A stretch of 64,000 nucleotides of DNA from Apostichopus japonicus (taxonomy: Eukaryota > Echinodermata > Holothuroidea > Aspidochirotida > Stichopodidae): the NCBI RefSeq assembly GCF_037975245.1, contig NC_092562.1:26401054-26465053 (forward strand). The letters are read 5' to 3'. Shown here piece by piece: positions 1 through 12,400 of the stretch. The notes beneath the pieces were generated by a model. That model was not told the DNA's origin. It saw only the letters and a program-made list of their open reading frames with translations, and ran no database searches. Numbering within the stretch: position 1 is the first letter of the stretch; each line of letters begins with the position of its first letter. A program made the translations under genes and the position numbers.

Positions 1-335
1 AACAATTCTCTCCTAATGAGGAATAAACTAGTCAGTAAATTCAACAGCAACATAATGGAATGATGCTTGCACAATACCACTTTGCATCTTACATTATTTG
101 AATGGTATACATTATTTCACTGATGAAAAAACATTAAACACTAAACAAGTATTCAAATTTGAATGGTCTCTAAATCTTATCATGTAACAATAAACAAAAG
201 GTATGGTCATTTGGTGTAGGTTGCATGTTTGCCATCATGCACGTACAAGAAGAATATCTGTCACAATGCAAATTGATTCTTAATACAGGCAATAGATTCA
301 TCAAGAAAACGGCATTCGTAAGCAGAGGTACTTAC
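1..335 (-). other. Gene A intron sequence at the window edge
   Basis: Non-coding intron downstream of exon 17 on the minus strand. It is homologous base for base to about 59869-60203 in gene B, which shows the duplication continues past the left edge. No exon or repeat was recognised. Confidence 0.7.
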
Positions 336-426
336 ATGGAATGATCTTAGACAAGCTGTTCTTTGATTTCAATCTTTCATGCTGAAGCGCTTCAGAACAC
401 GGATGTTGCCGACCTCTCGGAAGAAC
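336..426 (-). CDS. Gene A exon 17: start of PTP domain D1
   Basis: A 91-bp exon, phase 0 to phase 1, encoding VLPRGRQHPCSEALQ then SKNSLSKIIP. This is the N-terminal helix and phosphotyrosine-loop region of a receptor PTP. The canonical KNRY is KNSL here, so the tyrosine that stacks on phosphotyrosine is lost. The next exon (YDxxRV) lies beyond the left edge. Confidence 0.82.
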
Positions 427-3400
427 CTGGTTAAAAGACAAAAGGTGGCGATCTAATTTCTCCACAGCTGAGACAGTATATGAATTACAATGTACAGTTG
501 ACAGTATTAGTAGTATGATTTTATCATTACAAAATATCTCTCAAAGTTTACCCTTGATAACTGAAGATAATTTTTGCACATCTTGATAATAAATTTATTA
601 ATAACAGATACTCACCATAAACTCCTTGACAACATCCTCAATGACAATTCTTCTGTCTCTGCTCATGTAGTCTTGAAGTTCGGACACTTTGATTGGTTTT
701 GGTGTTGTTGTCTTTTTGGCAGTGTCTACGTTGATGTAGACACCTGCATATTGTTTAATATCAACAGCGTCCTCATAATCATTGTCTTGTTTGAACTCTC
801 TTTCTGTAGATGCCTTTGATACCACTGTGGATCCAACAGCCTCATACGTTGAACCAGATTCAACCAAGCTGCTAATTTTGTCTCGAGGTACTTCATATCC
901 TTCAGCCTGGTCTCCACTGACTGGTTGATTAAGATTTTGATATTGATCTGGTGATTTTAGCATTTCCTTTTTGGCAAGGGGTATATACTCAGTTTTGTCT
1001 TTGACTTCTGTTGGCAAATCTATAGGAACGTAAGAAATAGAAACTTATTGCCTCAATATACAATTGATATACTGAATGGATAATTTACCTGTAAAATGTT
1101 ATCAACTGGTTAACTATGAGAACCAGGAGTTTACATTTGGTCAATGAACATCTACTGGAATCAAGATGCTCAAGCTATGTACGTTAGTAATTATATGAGA
1201 TGGATATTGTATAACAAGATACATACATGTCTCTGTATGAAGTGGCCAAAATAAAGCATTCATATCATAGGGTAAACGTAAAAAGCAAACTGCACTTAAA
1301 GTCACACAAAAAAAATGTATATATATATTACATCGTGAAAGAATCATTCCCAAATTATTTCTTAGAGATTTTCGACACCCTTCTCTAGAAAGAGGAACTT
1401 CGTTTTGTAAGTATAGATTCTGTCAAGAGATCTTTCCTGCCAATCATCTGTACGTAGAAACTAGGCCTGGTAGCAACAAATCAGAACCGGGAACCTGTTA
1501 TCATTTCCCGGTCGGGTAACGGGTACCCGAAACCTCAAGGAACTAGCCAAACACAATGTACAAAGTACAGACTGGCAGATCACTATGCCACCTTACATTA
1601 TCTCTCCAAAATATACGTTTTCAATCGACACTCCTGTTGTTATGAATAATAAAATTCTCCTTATTGTTTATAAATCACTTAAAGGACATGGTCCAATGTA
1701 TATTTCTGACTTATTACATATTTATGTCCCCTCTCGTAATCTAGATCCAGCTCTCAATTTTTATTATCTGAAATTAAGTCCAAACATTCTTGGGGGGATA
1801 GGTCATTTATTGTTTAACTTCCCTTAAAAATCAGAAAAACATCTACTCTCTCTAACTTTAAGAAGAGCATAAAATCCTTCTTAATGACAAAAGCTTTTAT
1901 ATGATCTTATACCATTAAGTTTTTCTTCTGTCATTGTTTTGTATTATTCTGTATTATTTGTATCATTTCTCATTGCCATTTGCGCCATGAACATTCTTTG
2001 AGTGGTGTGTGCGCATTATAAGTCTTATTATTATTATAATCAAATATCATGTTTCGATGTATCATAAGTAATAATGCAAATGCACATGAAATAAAGAAAA
2101 ACCTTGCAAAAACAAATACTTCGGACTGTTTCATTTACTACGATCGAGGGTTCGCATTTAGCCACGGGATTGCGCCATTCCAGCATTTTCATTTCAAATT
2201 CCGCATGTCAATAGTTGTCAAGACTGGATTTACCAGTAATGTCAGCTCTCAACTTGAATCAAACATATATTACGGCTGTAGGGGTTCTTTGCAAAACGAT
2301 CGCAATTGGAATAAACGTTTAGAAATAAGCCGCTTGCGATTATTTTTGTTTGGTTATCCCGCCTATAATCCATCTTAACATCCTGTAAATTTTCTTGCCA
2401 GTCTTTCCTTCTATGAAATAAATGAATGAATAAGCACTAATTTTGAGAATTTTAATATTTACGCAAGCACGATTGATACAGTAGCTACAACAATGAGAGG
2501 AAAGCACTAGATACAGTATGGACTACCAGGGCCAGCTGCATCATGACAACAAAGACACGTGCACTCGACAAACTATGTTGGTGTAAAATCCCACAAATCT
2601 CCGACCACATGGTATCCTTAATATCACAACATGAGAATGTAGCCTAACCATCTGTCTATTCGCTCAAATTGTGTCACAGTTAGCAGGCACTAAACATATT
2701 CATCAAAAACTTTCATTATTGCTGCTATCTACGACCACACATTAGCCTAACACCACACTAAGTCAATGAGGATATCTAGCCTTAACCATCTGTTTATTCG
2801 CTCAAATTGTGACACAGTTAGCTTGAACTAAAATATCCATGTACTAATTTCATTATTGCTGTTATCTTTGACCACATGGTAGCCTAACACCACACCAATT
2901 CAATGGGAAATTCTTGCCTAACCATTGGATTGCAAAAAAAAATGTAACCCACTTTGCGGAGCCTCGTTTACAACTTTCAATTACAGGGATGTAAGTGCAG
3001 CCAAAAAAAAAAAACGGAAAAATATTCGGAGACCACAGGTGAATGCCGTCCTAACACATCCTACTCCTAGCTCTGACTACTTACACACTATCGTTACTGT
3101 ATGTTAGGCTAGCTTAGAAGTATTAGCGCTAACACATCCTACCCCTAGTTCTTACTACTTACACACTATCGTTATGTTAGGCTAGCTCAAAGTTACGAAT
3201 ACGTCGCAGCGAACTACGGAATAAAAAACAGTCTCACATTCGAATGCGATCACAAATATCGACTTTCATATGCGTATCCCGTAGATTTCCGCCGCTCACA
3301 AATATCACAAGCGTTAATTCCAAAACTTATGTCGAGCACCAGCAGTTACGAAGATATTAATTAGCAGTCCAATCAACATGAATTAGGCAAGGTTTTTCAA

Positions 3401-6400
3401 CGACAGAAATGAGCTATAGCGATTTGAAGTTCGCACGTACGCAACGATATTCACATGGCACAATGTTGTACAGTGCAATGCGATGATGCGAAACTGGAAA
3501 TGGTATTTTGAGTGATCGATGAGTGAAAATTGAAGTTAGCTTGCTGCAACGGGCAGGCATTTTTGCCGCGTTGTGTCTTTGATATTCGAACAATTTTGTG
3601 GAACTTTATTGGAATTAAAAAAAAACGGATTTCCGTAAAAATACGGAAGACTTATTGGAATTTAAAAAAAACCCCGGATTTCCGTAAAAATACGGAAGAC
3701 TTACATCCCTGCAATTAGCTGGAAATCGGCAGTTGTTTGGAAGGTACAGTATGTGCTCAGTTTTTAGTATTTTACGTACACTGTTACTGCTGTGATGGAT
3801 TGAAGGTTTCAATTTTGACTGGTTTTCACCGTTATCATATTTTCGTTTTCGGGGTGAGTGATTTTATCCACACACGAAATAGAATCATCAAGAATGGTTA
3901 AAACTTGAAATAGTGAGTAATTTAAACAACCATCTACACTACAAGAAAGTTATTTCATAAAACTAATCTTCCATATTCGTTTGTCTTGCTTAGTAAACAC
4001 ATGCAGACCTACGAAATTATTGAAATCATAAAAGCACTTGCGTAACAGTTACACGGTACCCATCCCCACCCCCACCCACAGAGAAATGTCACCCGTTTAG
4101 TGGGTTTTGGATTTGGTACCCAAATGTTTGTATGCTTACCTGACTCAGGCCTATTATATTAGCAACTGATTGTATTAAATTTAAAACAAAATGAAAGAGA
4201 AAATATGACGTGTCTATTCTAATCAGCTGAAAAATACCTTGATCTTCTTTGTCGATTGCAACATTATTGGTAAAGGATGTTGGATCTGATGGAGATGGAG
4301 ATGCTTTTCTGGATCTTTTCCTGAAAATAATTCAAAGAGTGAAAGTAACTATTTAGTGAGGGTGAAATTAACCATTAACATATATACAAACTTATTCCTA
4401 TAGATACATAGAATTGGTATTGTTACTCCTGTGAAAAGAGCTAGTTCTGACTGTAATGTAAGCCTGGTGTGCTCACCATATACTGCAAAGATACACATCA
4501 TTTTATTTCTAAGGAAAACTGGCTGCAGTTAAAGAAGATTTCTTTCATCCAAATAAATTAAGTTAAACACCAACTATATGGGGACATGTTGATATTCGTT
4601 TTAAAAATATCTCCGTAATTGGTCGCTAATTAATTACCAGTTTCTCCAGATTTTCCTGTGCTCACTCAAAATATAGTTGTAAAATGTTTCATATGAGTAA
4701 ATTAAACGTATTTAATACGCACAAAGTTTGTCAAAGTTCACTTATTTTTACCAATTGTGAACATGGAGCACAACTTTGTTGCTGCAATCATTGAAACTGT
4801 CTAAAATACGTACTAGAAATACATTGTTTACTACTTGAATCTGGTTGAAGGAGAGCTAATGGTAATAACGTGATGAGGTAACGTTACCAATGAAATGTAA
4901 TCAGCTCTTTTATGTAATAAAAAAGTTTATTTTACATAAACTACAATGATTGTAGTCAGAATAGATGTACTAATTCTACTCACTTGTATTTACACAGTCA
5001 TGCATTCTTGATGGTGGTATCACAAAACGGGAGAACATGAAGTCCTATTCTTTGTTAATTACATTACAAATTAATCCTATGGATATTAAAGTGATACTTA
5101 TAGTTTATCATACCTGAATGCTCTCTTAGAATGTAAGCACTAGTCTGCTTACCTGTAAATTAAAACAAATGTGATGAGGATGATGAGCAACGCTATAGCA
5201 AAGACTGCAGGGATGACAATAAATACTGCAAAGCTTTTGTCACCATCTGAAAAAGGAACACAATCTCTATCCTTTAGATGGTCATTAGCTCCCCTAATTA
5301 TCCCTTTAAGGAGATTTAAATCTAGAAAATGTGCCTAATTTATGAGAGAAGCATGTATGGAAGCAACACAATTAGACCTGGTTGGAGCTTTCTGATCGCT
5401 TTTTTTCCCAACAGGTCTGCAATCTCCATTTCCATCATCTACCGTTGGTCCGGGTCCGAAAGAACTGGTGTGGCTTCCTAGTTGCCAGACAATGGAGGTT
5501 TGGAAGTGAACTCTATGGAGGAGGTGATGTTGATGACTTCCAGTTCCTACGGACCTGGATTCAACAGGTCCCAATTGTGGGAAAAACCAATGATTCCCAC
5601 CACCAGCCAAAAATTCCGCTGGGTTGGGCATCCCTAGGTGTATTGCTATTGGTGGTAAACTATGAAGGAGCCCTTGATGGGTCCTTGTGCTTGTTATAAT
5701 GTTGCTTGTCATTTCTCTGTCTGCCCTTAAGACTATTGAAACGATAAAAATTGTACCAATTTTGCATAACTTTCATATGAATGGTCAATAGAGGAAGGAG
5801 GAGTCATAGCCTTTATGGATGATAGCCACACTCCCTGCTTAAAGACTTGACCAATTTGATTGTAGTATTAGAGGATATTGCTTAAATGTATGTGAGGTAA
5901 GTAGGTGCGTGTAATAAATTGGATGTGTTCATATAACCGGTTGTTTGTCAATGATCAGATTTGTAAAAACTTACTATTCTTCTGATAGTTTCAAAGCTTT
6001 GAAAATATGTTATAACTAAAATTTGTTGAACCTTTTACTATAGGAACTACTTTGTTATTTATGTTTAAACTCAGGTACCTTTACACATTCAAAGTCTTGA
6101 ATATTGCCACTTAGTACTCAATTTCCTAGTATAAATAAAATGCAGTAACAGTACTCTCAGCCTATCATTTGAGGTTACTGGCAGAAGATTACCTTGTTAT
6201 CCCATTGTACTTCTCTTGGTAAATTAAAAAAGGGAAGTGGAAAATAATAAAATTCACATGTTCAAACTAACCTTCCTGAGGTTTTGGAGTAGATGACATT
6301 GGAAATGTTACTGCCATAGATGATTCACTGAGGGGGCTTTCCTGATCTGTTGTGAGGGAAACCATGAAGGTATAATTCTCTCCAGGCTCAAGTCCTTCGA

Positions 6401-9400
6401 TGATAGTGTACATTATACTTCCAGAGACTGCTGTTACTCTCTGTGGATCATCACTACTACCATCCACCTTGTAGTAGATAGTATAACCAGTTATCCCAGT
6501 ACTGCAAGTGATACCATTATCAACAACCTATTGATCAAAGATGGAAACTTTCAATATCGTTGCTAAATTAGCGCATAGAAGACACTGCATCATCTATGTA
6601 ACAATTTAGTATTTATGACTACTTTATAGGGCATCAATGTATACAGTAGGCTAGATGAGTCAACTAGAAAGGAAGCTGAAAGAGGCTAGAAGAAACTAGG
6701 AGAGATGTGATTGGAAGGCTAGGTAAGGCAAGGATGGGGAAGCTGGAACCAAAATGGAAGGGAAAGGAGGGGAAGGGAAGGGGATAGCTTATCTTTCTTC
6801 AGTATCTTCCGCCACAAAAGGACTACATCTTTGATCCAACTACTGTATTTTCCATCTCTTGTACTCTGCATCCTTCACTGAGTAGCTCAGTTATGCCTGA
6901 CTGGTTTCTCACTAGGCTGTTAAACATATTGTGTAATATTTCTTATACTGAAGTCCCTTTTTAATATTTCTATTCATTTACAGTACTTTCGTATAATTTT
7001 TTTACAGCATACCTGCCAAGTAACATTCAGTTGGTTCAAGTGTGTTACTGTTGCCATCACAGCTGTAGGAGTAATTTGTTCTGTAAATAACATAAATGAA
7101 ACAAGGTGAAGAAACGATGAGTTTCTGTGTGTAAGTTAAACATGTGGGAACTTTCCTATCATCAACATATTGATTCCCCTTAAAAGAAAAAAAAACCAGT
7201 TGCAACTTCACCTGTAAGTACTTAAAACTGTCCAGAATGCTATAAATATTCCTAATTTCCAAGCATGGAATTTCCTGTGTTGCATATCCTTACCAAGACA
7301 TTGTTAAAACTGCTAATGGTATTTGTGTATGATTCCTAACTGTTTATTAATATTGATTGAACTCTGTTTATACCCTTATCACCTGGTTACTGTTTTGTCT
7401 GTCAACGAAATTGCATGTAATATTATACTTGCAGCTTCATCACCATTTGACCAATTTACGATCAAAGTGATCTCCTTATAACTTCAAACAACTAAAAAAC
7501 GAAACAAAATCTGATAATAACAAAATTGATGAAATTAATTATGATAACTCACCCTCACACAATGTCTTCACAGTCATAGGTGGACCCATAGGACCCTCAC
7601 CCATGTCCCCTTCCCTAACTGCTGATACACTGAAGGCATAAAAAGTATCCTCTTCTAGATTGGTCTCTGTGTACTGTGGCATTTGGCTGGATTCTATGAT
7701 AGTAACATTACTCCAGCTATCAGTTGCATTCTTCCTGTAGTACACAATATAACCAACCACTGGTGGATCCCCGACATCAGTTTGTTCATTCCAGGCTCTC
7801 CATTTAATGGTTATAGAGGTCTGAGACATATCGACTACTTCAGGCGATTCACTGATGATAGGAAGATCTGAAAAGAAATGAGAACATAAAATTAGACCAT
7901 ACTTGAAGTGGAGTGTGCAAGCTACTGCATGACCCACCTTTTTTTTTGTGAAATTCAGATGCTGCTAAGCAACATGCTTTATTATTGGCTATATAAATAC
8001 TGCAAAAAATACTGTGCTATGTTGAAGATTGAGGTTGTGTCACAATCTTCAATTGAGGTTTGTACTGTAGAACAGAGCTGTGGTTATAACACTTACTTGA
8101 TGTAGTCTCTGGTAGTCAATGATACTGTTGTTACACAACCCGTGTTGTACCAGGAACTTGCACACAGAGTTCCAGGGCTTCTTATTCAGCTTGGTCACTG
8201 GAGCACGCAGTCACTTAAGATTGAGTGAGAGTGCTATGCTGCTAGAGTTAGGGTTAGTGAAAGTCATGTCAATGTCAATGTCACTACATCTCCCTTTTCC
8301 ACACAAAACAAAACGATGATCGAACAACACTTTGCGAAACTTTCCAAGTCAATCAGCGGTGATTGATTCTGCCAATCGTGCTATACACATATTTACAAAT
8401 GTTAAAATACTTCTATAAGGAATCCGAGAGAGAGCTTTCCACATCACTAATTCGCACGGGTTCAAAGAAAATGTTAAATCAAATTTTATGCTTCACTAAC
8501 GAATTGTCTTGGGAATTAGACAAAAAACAATATTTTTTTTGTTTTTTTTGTTTTTTTGTTCCTGCTTTGCTGTCTTTAAGGTTGCTTGTCCTTTCTTCTT
8601 TTTCTTATAAAACAAAAGTTTTCTCACTTCCTTGGTCTTTTCCTCACAAAACAAAACAAAAAGGTAAAACTCTATGTACATATGAAATACGCCACTACGT
8701 CACATAATCTTCAAACCTCCTTGGCCTTCGAATGTTACGCTTTGGTCGCATGGCTGGAGGCTGATGAGGACTGCTCTCTTGTTGAGGTGAGATGTTGGGA
8801 ATAGATGGTGGTACATCTACACCAGTTTTAGTCAGTGTATCTGTGTCGGTATTATCTGCCTTGCTAGGGATTTCTTGACTGTTTTCTGTGACTTGCTCTG
8901 CCTCGCTAAGGTCAGGTCTGATATGCTGCCGATTACGTCTAAGCAATCTCCCCTCTGGGCTCTGGAGAACGTAGGATCGTTCACCCCCAGCTCCGGCAAC
9001 AACTGTAGCAGGCTTCCACAATCTTGTGCCTGGATCCAAAATTCTGGACTTCTGCCCATTGGATAGTGTAGGCAGTTCTGATCTTCTGGCATGTTGGTCA
9101 AAATAGTACTTCTGAACATTCTGTCTCTGCTGTAGCTGGTTGTATATATGGTCTGCAGCTACGTTGGTATTGGGTGACTTGCTGGGAAGTGTATTTCTCA
9201 GCTGGCGGCCCATCAAGATTTCTGCAGGGCTGGGTAAGCTTTCAGATATAGGTGTGGTTCTCCAATGAAGCAAAGCTAGCTGGATGTCTGATGCCTTTTT
9301 CATGATACTTTTTATTGTTCTGATTTGTCTCTCTACAAACCCATTGCCTTGAGGTCTCCTAGGGGATGTTGTCACATGAGTAAAACCCCATGATTCTGCA

Positions 9401-12400
9401 AACATCATGAACTGGTAACTGGAATACTGGGGACCATTATCACTCACAACCTTAGATGGAATTCCTTGTTCAGCAAAAATTTTCTTCAAGGCTGAAATGA
9501 CAGTGTTGCTTGAGACCTGATCTGAAAGTTGTTGTAGGATTGGATACTTGCTATAGTAGTCTACCACGATCAACCATTGCTTGCCTTTCAATTCAAACAG
9601 ATCCGTGGCAACTGTGCTCCATGGTTTTGTAGGAATCTCGTGCGGTAGAAGTGGTTCCGCTGGTTGAGCTGGTTGCTGTTGTTGGCATGCTGGGCATGAC
9701 TGGACCATTCTTTCAATATCTTTGTTAATGTTGTTCCAATAGACACACTCTCTGGCCAATAACTTGGTTTTCTGTTGTCCCAAATGGCTTGTGTGCAGCT
9801 TTTGCAAGATACCTGCTTGCATCTGCTTGGGTATGACAACTTGAAACCCTTTTAGAATTACTCCATCACAAACTGTGAGTTCATCTCTGTAGCTCCAAAA
9901 TTGTCGTAAGTCAGGTTGTACCTCCTTGATTGAGTCTGGCCACCCTGTGATGATTACTTCCACCAGGGCACTTAACATTGTGTCTTGCTTTGTCTGTTGT
10001 TTCAGCTCATCTTGCTTCTTTGATGAAAACTGGATAAAATCAACCCTTAAGTCTAGGTCGATGGCCTGCTTGTTACAAATACTTGGCAGACGTGAGAGAC
10101 TGTCTGCCAAAAGGTTGTCTTGTCCCGGGCGGTGCCTGATACTGAAGTTGTAGCCTTGTAAGCGTATTAGCATCCTCTGCAATCTGGGAGGTGCTGCAGT
10201 CAGTGGTTTGTCCATTATCGTCAATAGTGGCTTGTGATCTGTTATTACTGTGAAGCTTCTGCCATACAAGTATGTGTGGAAGCGTTCTACACCAAAGACG
10301 ATTGCTAACAGCTCTCGTTCGATGCAGGAATAACGTTGTTCTGTAGACGACAAGGCCTTGCTTGCAAATGCGATTGGTTGTAGTTTTTCTTCCTGGTCAT
10401 GTTGAAGAAGAGCTGTTCCTAGTCCTTGTAGACTTGCATCACATTGAACGTACACTGGTGATGATGTATCAAAGTACTGGAGAAGTGATGACTCAGAAAT
10501 TTCTTGCTTGAGCTTTTCCAGTGCTACTTGATGGTGTGGCTCCCAAATAAATTCTGCATCTTTGCGCAAAAGATCACGTAAAACAGCTGCCTTGGAGCTG
10601 AAATCATGTATGAAATGTGACAAGTAGGTCATGAGACCCAGGAAATGCTGTAATTCCAACTTGTTCCGTGGAGTTTGCATTGTTCTCAGGTCAGCAACCT
10701 TCTTGGGATCTGGTTTCATGCCCTCTCTGGAGTACCGGTTTCCAAAGAAATCAACACTTGTCTGCTTGATAGCACACTTGCTTGAATTGAGTGTGAGGCC
10801 TTGTTGTGCAGCTGTGTTCATCAAGTTCATAAGATTCTGATCATGTTCCTCTGATGTTCGACCAAAAATAACAATGTCATCTGCTATACAGACTGCCCCT
10901 TCACAGCCTTCTAGAATCCGATCCATCTCCAACTGGAAAATGTCTTGACTAACAATTAGTCCAAAGGGTAGTCGACAGAAGGTGTATCTTCCAAATGGTG
11001 TTTGAAAAGTGGTCAATTTCTGACTCTCTTCATCCAATTTCACTGACCAGTAGCCACATTTTGCATCTAGTTTCGAAAAAAACTTCATGTTGTGAAACTT
11101 GTGGTTCAATTCTTCTACTGTTTGCTGCCTATAATGTGGTCTTATGAGAGCCTTATTCAGCCTGCGTGGATCAAGACATATTCGAAGACTCCCATCTTTC
11201 TTGGTGACATATGTAATGGAACTCACCCACTCTGTAGGTTCAGTGATCTTTTTGATGACACCTTGTTCTTCCATCTTATCTAGTTCTGATTTGATTTTTC
11301 CTTTTAGGGCAATTGGTGTTTTCCTAGGAGCATCAACATGACTTGGAAGGTTTGGGTCTACTACTAAATGATGTGTATTATGGAGTTCACCAATCCTGTC
11401 AAATTGCTGTGGAAATAACCGCACTAACGTTTCGACGTCATTGATGGGTGATTGGTTGTTCACGATACAGTGTAGAGATACAAGACCCAGCTGGACAGAT
11501 GTTTGAATTCCCAATATCACAGGGCCATCTGATTGTACAACATAAAATTGTGTATCGTTCCATGGTGTGTCGTTGTACCTGCATGGGATCACAACAGTCC
11601 CGTACTGCTTGATCTCAGTTCCATTGTATGCTGACAGCACTGTACCAGAGTCTGATAGGGACTGTGGAACACCATGTTCATTTAGTTGTTCCGGAAACAT
11701 GTTTCTAAATGTCCGAAGTGGAAGCGTGTTTGCTTGTGCTCCAGTATCTACTTTTGCCTTTAAGTTGTGAATGCCTGGTCTGTTACTCAACTTGATCTGT
11801 AGACGGGCAATAGCTTCCTTGCGCTGGTCAGCATCAATAACATCAAAACTGAGCTGTGAAAACAAATGTGCATCTTGATGAGATTCTGGTGATTCCTCAA
11901 GATTATGAACTTGTCTCCTATCATTGTCACCGAGGTAACTGGACTGTTTTGTCTGGTTCCTGTCTTTCATTTGTTTGAACTTTGTGGTTAAACAGACCCT
12001 TGCATAATGTCCTAGTTTCTTACATGAGTGGCACACTACATTCGAAGCCGGACAATGTTGTTTCCCAAACTGGTGTTGGCCTCCACAATTTTTGCATGCT
12101 CCCTTTGTATTTTCCCTCATTGCAGCAATTCCAACTGTGGCTGTATCATGACACAGAGCATTCAGTGCCTGCATGTGAGCTTGGGATGCCTCGTACGTTC
12201 TTCCAAGCTGCAGAGCTTCATTAAGTGTGTAATCTTTTTTTGTTGTTAGAAGTTCCTTTTGATAATCTTGAACAGGTGTGCTGGCTATAATTTGTTCTAG
12301 TAAGCGTTCTTCCAGCTCTTTGTTGGTGAACTCACATTTTGCAGCAATTTGACGGCATCTATTAACAAAATCATCCAGTTTTTCATCTGGGCGCTGCATG

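Larger units (their letters stand above)
1..5370. repeat. Segmental tandem duplication, copy in gene A
   Basis: Exons and introns of this stretch align with about 59869-63826, giving a period near 59.87 kb. Similarity stops abruptly near 5370 (ACAATTAGA shared, then unrelated). This copy carries at least two insertions missing from the other: a LINE tail (1651-2040) and a hAT-like element (2984-3711). About 200 bp at roughly 1377-1583 is also present only here. Confidence 0.9.
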
